DNA from: M3007 sp044347755
Lineage (GTDB): Bacteria > Bacteroidota > Bacteroidia > Chitinophagales > Saprospiraceae
Reading direction: 5' to 3'
NCBI GenBank assembly: GCA_044347755.1
Contig: JBIKUE010000010.1
Span: 1-64,000, forward strand
Length of the DNA stretch: 64,000 nucleotides
Position numbers and translations under genes: made by a program. The notes beneath the pieces were generated by a model, which worked only from the letters and a program-made list of their open reading frames with translations, searched no databases and was not told the DNA's origin. This document shows, piece after piece, positions 44,406 to 52,680 of this stretch (positions are counted from its first letter, which is position 1; each line of letters begins with the position of its first letter).

Positions 44406-45857
44406 ATGTCACTGATATTTATACTCGTTCCGCTCATCGCTTCTGCGATTTTGCTTTTGCTTCGTCCGGCAGGTTTATCCCGCCACCTGGCACTGGCAGC
44501 CTCCCTCGGTAATCTTGCAGCTACGGCCTATTGTGTTTGCTGTGATTATAGCCAGGGTATGAACTGTACCTTTTCCGTCCCCTGGGTGGCTTCTGCCGGT
44601 ATTCATTTCAGCCTGGGGATGGATGGCATCACCCTGATAATGATTGTGCTGACCAACCTATTGGCGCCATTGATCATTTTGACCAGCTGGGAGCACAAGT
44701 TCGATAATGAGCCGCGTTACTACGGATTGGTCCTGATGATGCTTGCAGCGCTTAACGGCGTGTTTTTAGCTCAAGATGGCCTGGTGTTCTACATTTTTTA
44801 TGAATTGGCACTGATCCCCATTTACTTTATTTGTGCCATCTGGGGTGGCCAGGATCGCATCAAAGTAACGCTCAAGTTTTTTATATACACTTTTGTAGGG
44901 TCTCTTTTCATGCTGGTGGCACTTCTTTATGTGTATCTGCAAACCAATGTCAATGGCGGGCACTCTTTTGCATGGGCAGATCTGGTAGCCGTTCAGCTTG
45001 ATCCAACTGCTGCGCATTGGGTATTAGTTGGGTTTTTCCTGGCCTTTGCCGTAAAGATGCCAGTATTTCCTTTCCACACCTGGCAGCCCGACACCTACGT
45101 AACCTCACCCACCACAGGCACCATGCTTCTTTCCGGCATTATGTTGAAAATGGGTGCTTATGGGGTTATTCGCTGGATGGTTCCACTGGCTCCCGAGGCC
45201 ATGCATTTTGTGGATCCTTTGTTTATTTCACTGGCGGTTATTGGAATTATTTATGCCAGCATTATTGCGGTTAAACAATCTGATATCAAACGTTTGGTGG
45301 CATATTCTTCCATTGCACACGTTGGATTGATTGCTGCGGGTATCATGGCATGGAATAAGCCTGGTGTTCAAGGTGGCATCATTCAAATGCTGAATCACGG
45401 TATCAATGTGGTGGGCCTCTTTTTTATTGTGGATTTGCTGGAACGTCGCCTTGGCACACGTTCTCTGGCTGATATGGGAGGTATTGCCAAATCGGCGCCT
45501 AAGTTCGCTACGTTGTTCATGATAATCGTACTGGGGTCAGTTGCCGTACCACTAACTAATGGCTTCCCAGGTGAGTTTTTGTTGTTAAATGGGGTTTGGA
45601 CCTATAATTTCTGGTTGGGTGTTTTATCCGGCCTTACCATCATTTTTGGTGCCGTGTATATGCTGCGCGCCTATGGGTTGGTGGTATTTGGTGAAACCCG
45701 CCCTGAAACCGAGCGCTTTGAGGATGTCAATTCCCGGGAATTTTTGGTATTAGGTATTATCGCAGGGTTGGTTATTGTGCTGGGCTTTTTCCCACAAAGC
45801 ATCCTTGGATTAACAGAGATCAGCGTAGACAGAATTCTTAGCGCTGTACAACTATAA
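44406..45857 (+). CDS. nuoM: NADH-quinone oxidoreductase subunit M
   Basis: 483 residues, about fourteen helices. FYIFYELALIPIYFICAIWG (about 128-147) carries the proton-channel glutamate, and KLVAYSS-type DIKRLVAYSSIAHVGLI (about 292-308) is conserved. Antiporter-like proton pump of the membrane arm. Three bases separate its stop from the S4-domain gene. Confidence 0.97.
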   Translation: MSLIFILVPLIASAILLLLRPAGLSRHLALAASLGNLAATAYCVCCDYSQGMNCTFSVPWVASAGIHFSLGMDGITLIMIVLTNLLAPLIILTSWEHKFDNEPRYYGLVLMMLAALNGVFLAQDGLVFYIFYELALIPIYFICAIWGGQDRIKVTLKFFIYTFVGSLFMLVALLYVYLQTNVNGGHSFAWADLVAVQLDPTAAHWVLVGFFLAFAVKMPVFPFHTWQPDTYVTSPTTGTMLLSGIMLKMGAYGVIRWMVPLAPEAMHFVDPLFISLAVIGIIYASIIAVKQSDIKRLVAYSSIAHVGLIAAGIMAWNKPGVQGGIIQMLNHGINVVGLFFIVDLLERRLGTRSLADMGGIAKSAPKFATLFMIIVLGSVAVPLTNGFPGEFLLLNGVWTYNFWLGVLSGLTIIFGAVYMLRAYGLVVFGETRPETERFEDVNSREFLVLGIIAGLVIVLGFFPQSILGLTEISVDRILSAVQL

Positions 45858-45860
45858 ACC

Positions 45861-46070
45861 ATGACATTCTCTTTGCGTGAACACGACCATATTCCACTCA
45901 ATAACCTACTCAAAGTGTTAAACCTGGTAGAAACGGGTGGCGAAGCAAATCTGTGCATTACGGATGGAGAAGTGAAAGTGAATGGCCAGAAGGAAACCCA
46001 AAAGCGAAAGAAACTACGTTCCGGAGACCTCGTTGAGTTTCGGAATAACACGATAGCAATAACAGAATAG
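45861..46070 (+). CDS. Small S4-domain RNA-binding protein between nuoM and nuoN
   Basis: 69 residues, nearly all S4 fold: IPLNNLLKVLNLVETGGEAN (about 11-30), then GEVKVNGQKETQKRKKLRSG (about 36-55) and DLVEFRNNTIAI. This is the YbcJ-like type of stand-alone S4 protein, which binds structured RNA such as rRNA or tRNA. Its start is three bases after the nuoM stop and nuoN begins 25 bases after its own stop, so it must be co-transcribed with complex I. Ribosome or mRNA binding is inferred from the family. Confidence 0.88.
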   Translation: MTFSLREHDHIPLNNLLKVLNLVETGGEANLCITDGEVKVNGQKETQKRKKLRSGDLVEFRNNTIAITE

Positions 46071-46095
46071 CCCCAAAAACAAATCAGTACTGAAG

Positions 46096-47484
46096 ATGAC
46101 CGCACTACTAATACTCTTTTTAACGGCCATTGCCGTCATGTTTGCCGGCTTGAAAAATCGCTCGCTGCTGCAACCTTTGTCACTCATTGGCACCTTACTG
46201 GCACTTGGGGCCACCGGATATGATTTGTTGGGGCCGGGCTTCGGCTGGGGTATGGAGTACGCCTCCATGTTCCGTTTTATGCCGTTTGCGCATGCCTTTA
46301 CCGGAGTGGCCATCCTGGCAACGGTATTGATCATTGCGCTTTCGGGATGGGGATTCCGTCATTTGAACTCAACCCTGGGCGACCACTATGGCCTGATTCT
46401 ATTCAGTTTATGCGGTGCTCTTGTATTGTTTTCCTTTACCAACCTCACGATGCTCTTTCTGGGCATTGAGATATTGAGCATTCCATTGTATGTATTGGCT
46501 GGAAGTCGGAGAGACGATCCGGCAGGTAATGAAGCTGCGCTCAAGTATTTCCTGATGGGCTCCTTTGCTACGGGTATTTTGTTGTTCGGAATGACATTGG
46601 TATACGGCGCCACAGCAAGTTTTGATCTCGCTACCATCAGCCGTGTGATCGGGAATGGAGACCAGATGCCGGGTATGTTGAAGGTGGGCATTTTGATCCT
46701 GATCATGGGACTCAGTTTTAAAGTATCTGCCGTTCCTTTTCACTTTTGGGCTCCGGATGTATACCAGGGTAGCCCTAATTTGGTAACGGCCTTCATGGCT
46801 ACTGTAGTTAAAACAGCAGGTTTTGCGGCATTTTACCGGTTGTTTGCCATTGCATTCCCGGGCGCTGAAGGGTTCTGGAGTGTACCTGTGGCTTTAGTGG
46901 CGGCCCTTACCATGACCGTAGCTAACGTGACGGCCATTTTCCAGGAGGACTTCAAAAGAATGATGGCTTATTCCAGCATTTCACATGCAGGTTACCTGTT
47001 ACTGGCTGTACTTGCCATTGGAACCGAGGGTGCAGACCAGGCGCTTTTGTTTTACTCATTGACCTACTCCCTGGCTACCATTTGTGCCTTTGGTGCATTC
47101 ATCGTAGTAGCGGAACAAACTGGTAAAAGCACCTTTGATGCGTTTAATGGTTTAAGCAAAAAGCAGCCTCTGATGGCTGCAGTACTGACTTTATCTATGC
47201 TTTCTTTGGCCGGTATTCCACCACTCGCCGGCTTTTTTGGCAAATACTTCCTCTTTACCGCAGCATTTGCCAAATATCCATGGCTAATTGTTCTGGCGGT
47301 AATCAACTCAGCCATTTCCATTTACTATTATTTCAAAATAGTGATCGCCATGTACTTCAGTCGGGAAGACGCCCCGGATACCGGGGTGGAGATGCCGGCT
47401 GGGGTTCGTTGGGCGGTATTACTAGGACTTGCACTCATAGCCTGGCTAACCTTGGCGCCAGGAAGTGTATATGGGTTGATTTGA
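46096..47484 (+). CDS. nuoN: NADH-quinone oxidoreductase subunit N
   Basis: 462 residues, about fourteen helices. LFLGIEILSIPLYVLAGSRR (about 120-139) carries the key glutamate, LKYFLMGSFATGILLFGMTL follows, and FKRMMAYSSISHAGYLLLAV is the second conserved site. It closes the nuo locus. A perfect 31-bp hairpin follows 54 bases after the stop. Confidence 0.96.
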   Translation: MTALLILFLTAIAVMFAGLKNRSLLQPLSLIGTLLALGATGYDLLGPGFGWGMEYASMFRFMPFAHAFTGVAILATVLIIALSGWGFRHLNSTLGDHYGLILFSLCGALVLFSFTNLTMLFLGIEILSIPLYVLAGSRRDDPAGNEAALKYFLMGSFATGILLFGMTLVYGATASFDLATISRVIGNGDQMPGMLKVGILILIMGLSFKVSAVPFHFWAPDVYQGSPNLVTAFMATVVKTAGFAAFYRLFAIAFPGAEGFWSVPVALVAALTMTVANVTAIFQEDFKRMMAYSSISHAGYLLLAVLAIGTEGADQALLFYSLTYSLATICAFGAFIVVAEQTGKSTFDAFNGLSKKQPLMAAVLTLSMLSLAGIPPLAGFFGKYFLFTAAFAKYPWLIVLAVINSAISIYYYFKIVIAMYFSREDAPDTGVEMPAGVRWAVLLGLALIAWLTLAPGSVYGLI

Positions 47485-47538
47485 TTTAGCACAACGACTC
47501 AATATAACTTGTAGTGCTTCACCTTTCAGGAAAGATTT

Positions 47539-47608
47539 GTTGAACCACAAAGTCACAAAGGACACAAAATGCCTTTTTTTTGTGTCCTTTGTGACTTTGT
47601 GGTTCAAC
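47539..47608. terminator. Perfect 31-bp hairpin at the end of the nuo locus
   Basis: 47539-47569 and 47578-47608 are exact reverse complements with an 8-base loop. The arms hold repeats of CACAAAG (ACCACAAAG, TCACAAAG, ACACAAA). The arm next to the loop gives a T run of seven. Long perfect arms with this CACAAAG motif are a recurrent intergenic element in Bacteroidota; here it can act as terminator and 3' end stabiliser. It ends 11 bases before the next ATG. Confidence 0.8.
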
Positions 47609-47619
47609 TATAATTACAA

Positions 47620-48789
47620 ATGAAAAAAGTATCTTTCCTAATTACGCTGGCCTTTTGTGCCTGGCATTGCAGTCAAACACCAGAAGCGCCACTCCCAACA
47701 CCTACCCCTACCCCTCCCCCGCCCTCTCCCAAACCTGAGGTCTATTGGTATTTCCTGAATGTCGACAAGCTCAACCTTCGGGATCAGCCTAACAAGCAGG
47801 GAGCGGTCATTGCCCAATTGGCTGAAGGGGATTTCGTATCAGGTAATGGCGAAATTTCTGCCAATAAGGAGGAAGTAACCCTGCGGAATATTCCGTTTAA
47901 TGAACCCTATTTCAAGGTCAAAACCACGGCCAATCCGCCTCAGGAAGGCTGGGTATTCAGCGCTGCTCTGGTACCTGTATATGCAGGCGCCACAGCCACC
48001 AGTCCGGATATTGGAAAGCTGTCTGCGTTCAGCCGATTTCTCACCACCCTGGATCCTAAAAAACTGGAAAACGGCAAAAAAGCCTGGGATGATGTCCGGC
48101 AAAACTTTTCGAATGTGCAGGGTGTCAATGCCGATGGCGTCTTTATTCTGCTGGAACGTTTCCTTTTCCACATGGAAACCGATGGGGATTATTATACCCT
48201 GACAGAAAAAGTGCCCTTCAGCACCGAAGAATACGAGGCTATTAACGCAGACAAATTCAATATGAGCAAATACCCAACCACCCAAAAGCTGGCAGCAAAC
48301 GGCTTCCGGCTGGCTACTGGCGAAGGCATGGTATTTCCGGTAGTGGATTGGGTAAAGCTGACTGACTTCTTTGCCACCAAGGTTACTCCTGCCATGAAAA
48401 GCTACATGGAGCAGACCACCAAAGAGTTACTTCAACCTATGATGGACGATGGAGGCATACTTCTCCCTCTGGAAGAAGTGGCAGACCGGGCTGTTTGGTG
48501 GGAGAAATTCAATCAGATGCACCCCTTCTTTGTACGGCGGGAAGAAACACAAAACCATGCCAAGTGGCTTGAATTGATGATCGTCTGTGGCGCTGATAAC
48601 ACGCCTGTGTTTGATTACGAGGATAAAGTTTTGCCTGAATACCAAAAAGTCTGGGCATACATCAAAGAAAAATACGCAGGAACCAACCTGGAAAAATCCG
48701 TCAGGGCTATGTCAGACCTAATCGCATCAGAAGGCGGTAAATGCACTAAAAAGGTAGAGCAATACCGGGAAAAGTTGGTGAATCAGTGA
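47620..48789 (+). CDS. SH3b-domain lipoprotein or secreted protein
   Basis: 389 residues. Hydrophobic N-terminus with a cysteine near residue 17 (AWHC, not a clean lipobox), a proline-rich linker TPTPTPPPPSPKP (about 27-39), an SH3b domain (about 42-122) with NVDKLNLRDQPNKQGAVIAQ and GWVFSAALVPVY, and a helical C-terminal part (about 130-389) that I do not recognise. Two cysteines near 325 and 378 may form a bridge. It is likely exported and wall-associated. The gene stands alone between two long hairpins. Confidence 0.72.
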   Translation: MKKVSFLITLAFCAWHCSQTPEAPLPTPTPTPPPPSPKPEVYWYFLNVDKLNLRDQPNKQGAVIAQLAEGDFVSGNGEISANKEEVTLRNIPFNEPYFKVKTTANPPQEGWVFSAALVPVYAGATATSPDIGKLSAFSRFLTTLDPKKLENGKKAWDDVRQNFSNVQGVNADGVFILLERFLFHMETDGDYYTLTEKVPFSTEEYEAINADKFNMSKYPTTQKLAANGFRLATGEGMVFPVVDWVKLTDFFATKVTPAMKSYMEQTTKELLQPMMDDGGILLPLEEVADRAVWWEKFNQMHPFFVRREETQNHAKWLELMIVCGADNTPVFDYEDKVLPEYQKVWAYIKEKYAGTNLEKSVRAMSDLIASEGGKCTKKVEQYREKLVNQ

Positions 48790-48803
48790 GGTTGAGTGCG
48801 CAG

Positions 48804-48865
48804 TTTTTTTACCGCAGAGGCGCAGAGAATGCTATTCGAATCTCTCCGCCTCTGCGGTAAAAAAA
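48804..48865. terminator. Long hairpin between the SH3b gene and hemH
   Basis: A 25-bp stem with one C-C mismatch (48804-48828 with 48841-48865), 12-base loop, seven T at the left end and eight A at the right end. The arms read ACCGCAGAGGCG followed by AGAGA. It works as a terminator for hemH on the minus strand and perhaps on the plus strand. The CGCAGAG arms are a cousin of the CACAAAG arms of the hairpin at 47539. Confidence 0.82.
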
Positions 48866-48866
48866 A

Positions 48867-49877
48867 CTACTTTAGTTTCTCAGCCAAAGCAGCTGCCCAG
48901 GCAGGTGAATCGTTTAGGCTGGGAACCAAATCCAGGGTCTCGCCACCCCATTTATGGAAATCCTCCAGGTATTCCTCTCCAATTTCAATAGTTGTCTCCA
49001 AACAATCTGCAGTAAAAGCCGGACAAAATACCAGTATCCGTTTGGCGCCTTGTTTGGCTAGTGCTTCAATTTCACGAATGGTATAGGGTTGCGTCCAGGG
49101 GTCGCTACCCAAACGGCTTTGGAAACAAACGGTATACTGATCTTCCTTTAATTTCAATTGTTCAGCAATGGCCTGGGTGGTGGCGTAACATTGCGCAGAA
49201 TAGCAAAACTGATTGGTTGGCGTAAGCGTTTTGCAACAATCCTGTTTTTGCAGGCAGTGGTTGAAAGCATCCCCTTTGCGGAGCTGACGTTGGGGCAATC
49301 CGTGATAACTGAACAGCACATGATCATAGGAACTCATGTCGAATTGCCGGGCATTTGCTACGAACAAATCAATCATGGGTTTCCAGGTTGGATAGGAGCT
49401 AATAAAGGCTACTTCTGGAATGATCTGTTGCCGGCTTAAAAGCCTCATGACTTCCTCATGTACAGAGCCAACTGTTGCACTGGCATATTGCGGGAACAGG
49501 CTAAACACCTTGATTTTCTGTACTTTAGCCTGCATTAATTTATTCAAAGCAGATTCCAGAGAAGGGTTTTGGTAGCGCATAGCCAATTCGACCTGATATT
49601 CAGCCCCCAAGAGGTTCTGGATTTGTTTGGCTAAACTTTCACCATAAAATTTCAAGGGGGAACCCTGTTCTGTCCAAAGCTCCTTGTACGCTTTCGCAGA
49701 TTTTCCTGATCGGAATGGCGCAATGATCCCACGTACCAACAAATTTCTGGCAATGGGGTTAATATCAATAACCCTTGCATCCAGCAAAAATTGTTGGAGA
49801 TACCGGTAAACAGCACCTCGCGTTGGGGCATCAGGAGTGCCAAGATTAACCAGAAGAATACCTGTTTTTTGTTCCAT
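48867..49877 (-). CDS. hemH: Ferrochelatase
   Basis: 336 residues. It inserts Fe(II) into protoporphyrin IX, the last step of haem synthesis. The metal-site histidine is His192 in FSYHGLPQRQLRKGD; SRLGSDPWTQPY (about 254-265) and the acidic site DCLETTIEIGEE with Glu294 are present. A cluster of cysteines (HCLQKQDCCK and FCYSAQCYAT, about 207-231) is unusual for simple ferrochelatases and could bind metal. Its stop is one base from the hairpin. Confidence 0.96.
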   Translation of the reverse strand: MEQKTGILLVNLGTPDAPTRGAVYRYLQQFLLDARVIDINPIARNLLVRGIIAPFRSGKSAKAYKELWTEQGSPLKFYGESLAKQIQNLLGAEYQVELAMRYQNPSLESALNKLMQAKVQKIKVFSLFPQYASATVGSVHEEVMRLLSRQQIIPEVAFISSYPTWKPMIDLFVANARQFDMSSYDHVLFSYHGLPQRQLRKGDAFNHCLQKQDCCKTLTPTNQFCYSAQCYATTQAIAEQLKLKEDQYTVCFQSRLGSDPWTQPYTIREIEALAKQGAKRILVFCPAFTADCLETTIEIGEEYLEDFHKWGGETLDLVPSLNDSPAWAAALAEKLK

Positions 49878-49904
49878 ATCCGGAATAATGAAGCTATGTT
49901 AAGA

Positions 49905-49938
49905 AGAAAGCCGCAGGGACATTGCCCTGCGGCTTTCT
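49905..49938 (-). terminator. Hairpin between the ECF-S-like gene and hemH
   Basis: A perfect 14-bp stem (49905-49918 with 49925-49938), six-base loop. On the minus strand it ends in CTTTCTTCTTAAC, a weak T-rich tail. It may terminate or attenuate read-through from the membrane protein gene into hemH. Confidence 0.65.
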
Positions 49939-49980
49939 AAGCACCGCTTAAACCATGGTCACGCAAAATCGTTGTCAGGT

Positions 49981-50517
49981 TTATGCAATAATTTCTTGTT
50001 TTTTGCTGAACCAGGCATAGGCTCCAAATAACAGGCCAGAGAAAACCAAATCGCCCATCAGTGTATTTCCGAAAAATGGTAGTCCGGCTGTATAACATGC
50101 CATTAAACCAGCCAAGGTTTTGGCATAAATCCCAGATTCCATCCAAACGCTGAAATTAGATACCAGGAAAAATACCATTGAAGCAGATAAGCTGGCTCCC
50201 AAAACGCGCAGCACTGAAATCTTCCGGGCAAGCCAACCGAAACCAGAGACCATAACCAGTGCAAACGAAAGATAAATCCAACCAGAGGTGATCCAAACAA
50301 ACTGCCCCTGATACATTTCTGCATAGATCACATTATTGATCACCAGATCAGAAAGAAACAAGGCAATAAACGGCACCAGTAACATCAGATACTGTCTCCC
50401 AAAATAGGCAGCACCAAATAGTGCAATGGCTCCAAGTGGCGTAAAATTATGAGGGTGCGGCAGCAAACGGGTCAGTGTTGCGAGGGCTATGAGGGCAATG
50501 GCAAGACGTTGATTCAT
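49981..50517 (-). CDS. Small membrane protein, ECF-transporter S-component-like (DUF6580-like)
   Basis: 178 residues from ATG 50517, which begins MNQRLAIALIALATLTRLLP; an in-frame extension of 32 residues is hydrophilic and unlikely. About five to six helices. The opening TRLLPHPHNFTPLGAIALF and loop DLVINNVIYA resemble the DUF6580 group, thought to be related to vitamin-binding S components of ECF transporters. No ECF ATPase is adjacent. It precedes hemH on the same strand with a hairpin between. The transporter role is inferred. Confidence 0.72.
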   Translation of the reverse strand: MNQRLAIALIALATLTRLLPHPHNFTPLGAIALFGAAYFGRQYLMLLVPFIALFLSDLVINNVIYAEMYQGQFVWITSGWIYLSFALVMVSGFGWLARKISVLRVLGASLSASMVFFLVSNFSVWMESGIYAKTLAGLMACYTAGLPFFGNTLMGDLVFSGLLFGAYAWFSKKQEIIA

Positions 50518-50625
50518 AAACTTGGGCGTCCTGAAATAAAATGAATAATAGTAAGTTATGCAGGACGGCACAAAGATAGAACGAACACCGTTCCGTAAGT
50601 GCCGTTTTTCCAAAATTCCGCTTTG

Positions 50626-50633
50626 TAAATTTG
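50626..50633 (+). promoter_or_regulatory. Possible -7 element of the M1 peptidase gene
   Basis: TAAATTTG matches TAnnTTTG and lies 71 bases before the ATG at 50705. No -33 is evident. Confidence 0.35.
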
Positions 50634-50704
50634 AGGTGCTGTATCATTGCACTCATTCCAGGACCAAAAAAAAGCCTAAAATTGTTCGAATAAAGTCATT
50701 CATC

Positions 50705-52570
50705 ATGCCCAATATGCAAAAAAAACTTTCAGTTCTGATCCTTTTTACCCTTGGCTTACTTTCCGGATTAAAAGCCCAATACTGGCAACAACGGGTTGAT
50801 TATCAAATCAATGTAGATATGGATGTCAACAAACACCAATATAAGGGCAACATGCGTCTTGCTTATACAAACAACAGCCCCGACACCCTGGATAAAGCTT
50901 TTTGGCACTTATATTTCAATGCCTTTCAGCCAGGCAGTATGATGGACGTGCGCTCCAGAAGTATTGCTGACCCGGATTCCCGTGTTGCCGACCGTATTTT
51001 CAAACTCAAGCCTGAAGAACAAGGCTGGATGAAAATCAAAGCCCTTCAGCAAAATGGTAAACCTACCTTATTCAAGCATAGTGAAACCATTCTGGAGGTC
51101 ACCCTGGCCGAACCAATTCTCCCGGGAGCTACTACTGTGTTTGAAGTGACCTGGGATGCACAAGTGCCCTTGCAGGTACGTCGTAATGGACGCGACAGCA
51201 AGGAAGGTATTGACTACTCCATGGCGCAATGGTACCCCAAACTATGTGAATATGATCCATTGGGATGGCACGCCAACCCATATATCGCCCGGGAATTCTA
51301 CGGTGTTTGGGGCGATTTTGACGTTAAAATCAGCATAGATAAAAATTACGTGGTTGCGGCTGGCGGATATCTGCAAAACCCACAGGAAGTTGGTTATGGC
51401 TATGAAGCGAAGGGGTCTCCATTAATACTTCCTTCCGGGGATAAACTGCTCTGGCACTTCAAAACACCGAACGTACATGACTTTTGCTGGGCTGCCGACC
51501 GTGATTACACCCAAACCTCTATTGTAGCTGATGATGGTTCCATCATGCGCTTTTTCTGGCAACAAGGAAAAGGATATGACGATCAATGGAGCAAACTTCC
51601 TGGGATCATGAATCGCGCCCGAACCATCATGAACGAACATTTTGGCAAATATCCCTATCGCGAATATTGCTTTATTCAAGGAGGAGATGGAGGAATGGAA
51701 TATCCGCTGGCTACCCTGATAACCGGTAACCGCGGGTTAAATTCACTGGTTGGTGTGTCGGTTCACGAACAATTACATTCCTGGTATCAGATGGTACTGG
51801 GCAGCAATGAAAGTTTATATGGCTGGATGGATGAAGGGTTTACTTCCTATGCTGAAGACATTGTGATGAATGAATTGGCCCGGGAGGGTTTGTTGCCGGG
51901 GAAAAAGGCAGAAGAAAACCCGTTTTTGGGGGCTATTTCCGGCTATACTGCACTTGCTACCAGCGGTGTAGAAGAGCCACTTTCAACACATGCGGACCAT
52001 TATCACACCAATTATGGATATGGTGTTGCCTCCTATGTAAAAGGTGCAGTATATCTGATACAAATGGAGTATATCATTGGTAAACAAGCTTTTGAAAAAG
52101 GTTTGTTGCGTTATTTCCATACCTGGAAATTCAAACATCCGGATGCTAATGCCGTAACCCGATGCTTTGAAAGGGAAAGTGGTCTGGAACTGGAATGGTT
52201 TAAAGAAGACTGGATGAACACCCTGAACACGATTGATTATGCCGTAAAATCAGTCGAGAAAGAGGATCGGAAAAACACCAAAGTAGTCATTGAACGGATT
52301 GGGCGTATGGCTATGCCGCTGGACATCGTGGTAACCTACACTAATGGGGATCAGGAAATTTTTTACGCGCCGCTTGAAAGCATGCGTGGTGAAAAATCTG
52401 CAGAAGGCAATACAGCCCGAACCATTCTTCCTGACCATCGTTGGGTGGATTTAACCTATGAGTTTGAGATCCCTGAAAAAGTGAAAAAAGTAGCCCGTGT
52501 AGCCATTGATCCGAGCCAAAGGATGGCTGATATCAACATGGAGAATAACTTCTGGGAGAAAAAGGATTAA
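50705..52570 (+). CDS. Secreted M1 family metallopeptidase
   Basis: 621 residues from ATG 50705 (a second ATG at 50714 is possible). Signal peptide about 1-26 ending GLKAQ. M1 aminopeptidase features: GGDGGMEYPLAT (the GxMEN-like substrate loop, about 331-342), zinc site HEQLH at 354-358 and Glu377 in WMDEGFTSYAED, with the exact 18-residue gap of gluzincins, and a tyrosine-containing helix after it. It probably trims peptides in the periplasm or outside. A strong terminator follows. A longer frame from 50558 lacks a signal peptide at its start and is unlikely. Confidence 0.92.
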   Translation: MPNMQKKLSVLILFTLGLLSGLKAQYWQQRVDYQINVDMDVNKHQYKGNMRLAYTNNSPDTLDKAFWHLYFNAFQPGSMMDVRSRSIADPDSRVADRIFKLKPEEQGWMKIKALQQNGKPTLFKHSETILEVTLAEPILPGATTVFEVTWDAQVPLQVRRNGRDSKEGIDYSMAQWYPKLCEYDPLGWHANPYIAREFYGVWGDFDVKISIDKNYVVAAGGYLQNPQEVGYGYEAKGSPLILPSGDKLLWHFKTPNVHDFCWAADRDYTQTSIVADDGSIMRFFWQQGKGYDDQWSKLPGIMNRARTIMNEHFGKYPYREYCFIQGGDGGMEYPLATLITGNRGLNSLVGVSVHEQLHSWYQMVLGSNESLYGWMDEGFTSYAEDIVMNELAREGLLPGKKAEENPFLGAISGYTALATSGVEEPLSTHADHYHTNYGYGVASYVKGAVYLIQMEYIIGKQAFEKGLLRYFHTWKFKHPDANAVTRCFERESGLELEWFKEDWMNTLNTIDYAVKSVEKEDRKNTKVVIERIGRMAMPLDIVVTYTNGDQEIFYAPLESMRGEKSAEGNTARTILPDHRWVDLTYEFEIPEKVKKVARVAIDPSQRMADINMENNFWEKKD

Positions 52571-52587
52571 TTCTATATTAGATTCAT

Positions 52588-52634
52588 AAAGGGCTTCCGG
52601 GGCATTGAATCCCGGAAGCCCTTTGTTTTTTTTT
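52588..52634 (+). terminator. Rho-independent terminator of the M1 peptidase gene
   Basis: A perfect 14-bp stem (52588-52601 with 52611-52624), nine-base loop, followed by G and nine T. Confidence 0.94.
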
Positions 52635-52662
52635 GAATTTACCCGATTTTTGCTCATCTTTG
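52632..52662 (+). promoter_or_regulatory. Promoter of rel
   Basis: TTTG at 52632-52635 (at the end of the terminator T run), a 19-base spacer, and CATCTTTG at 52655-52662, one mismatch from TAnnTTTG. The RNA start would be near 52669, 12 bases before the ATG. Confidence 0.55.
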
Positions 52663-52680
52663 TAGCAAGAGTAGTAAATT

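Noticed and set aside
47539..47608. Terminal inverted repeat of an insertion sequence
   Set aside because: The arms are only eight bases apart and enclose no gene; a hairpin terminator or REP-like element fits better.
50518..50613. N-terminal extension of the ECF-S-like protein
   Set aside because: It is hydrophilic, overlaps the upstream region of the divergent peptidase gene, and the ATG at 50517 gives a normal membrane-protein start.
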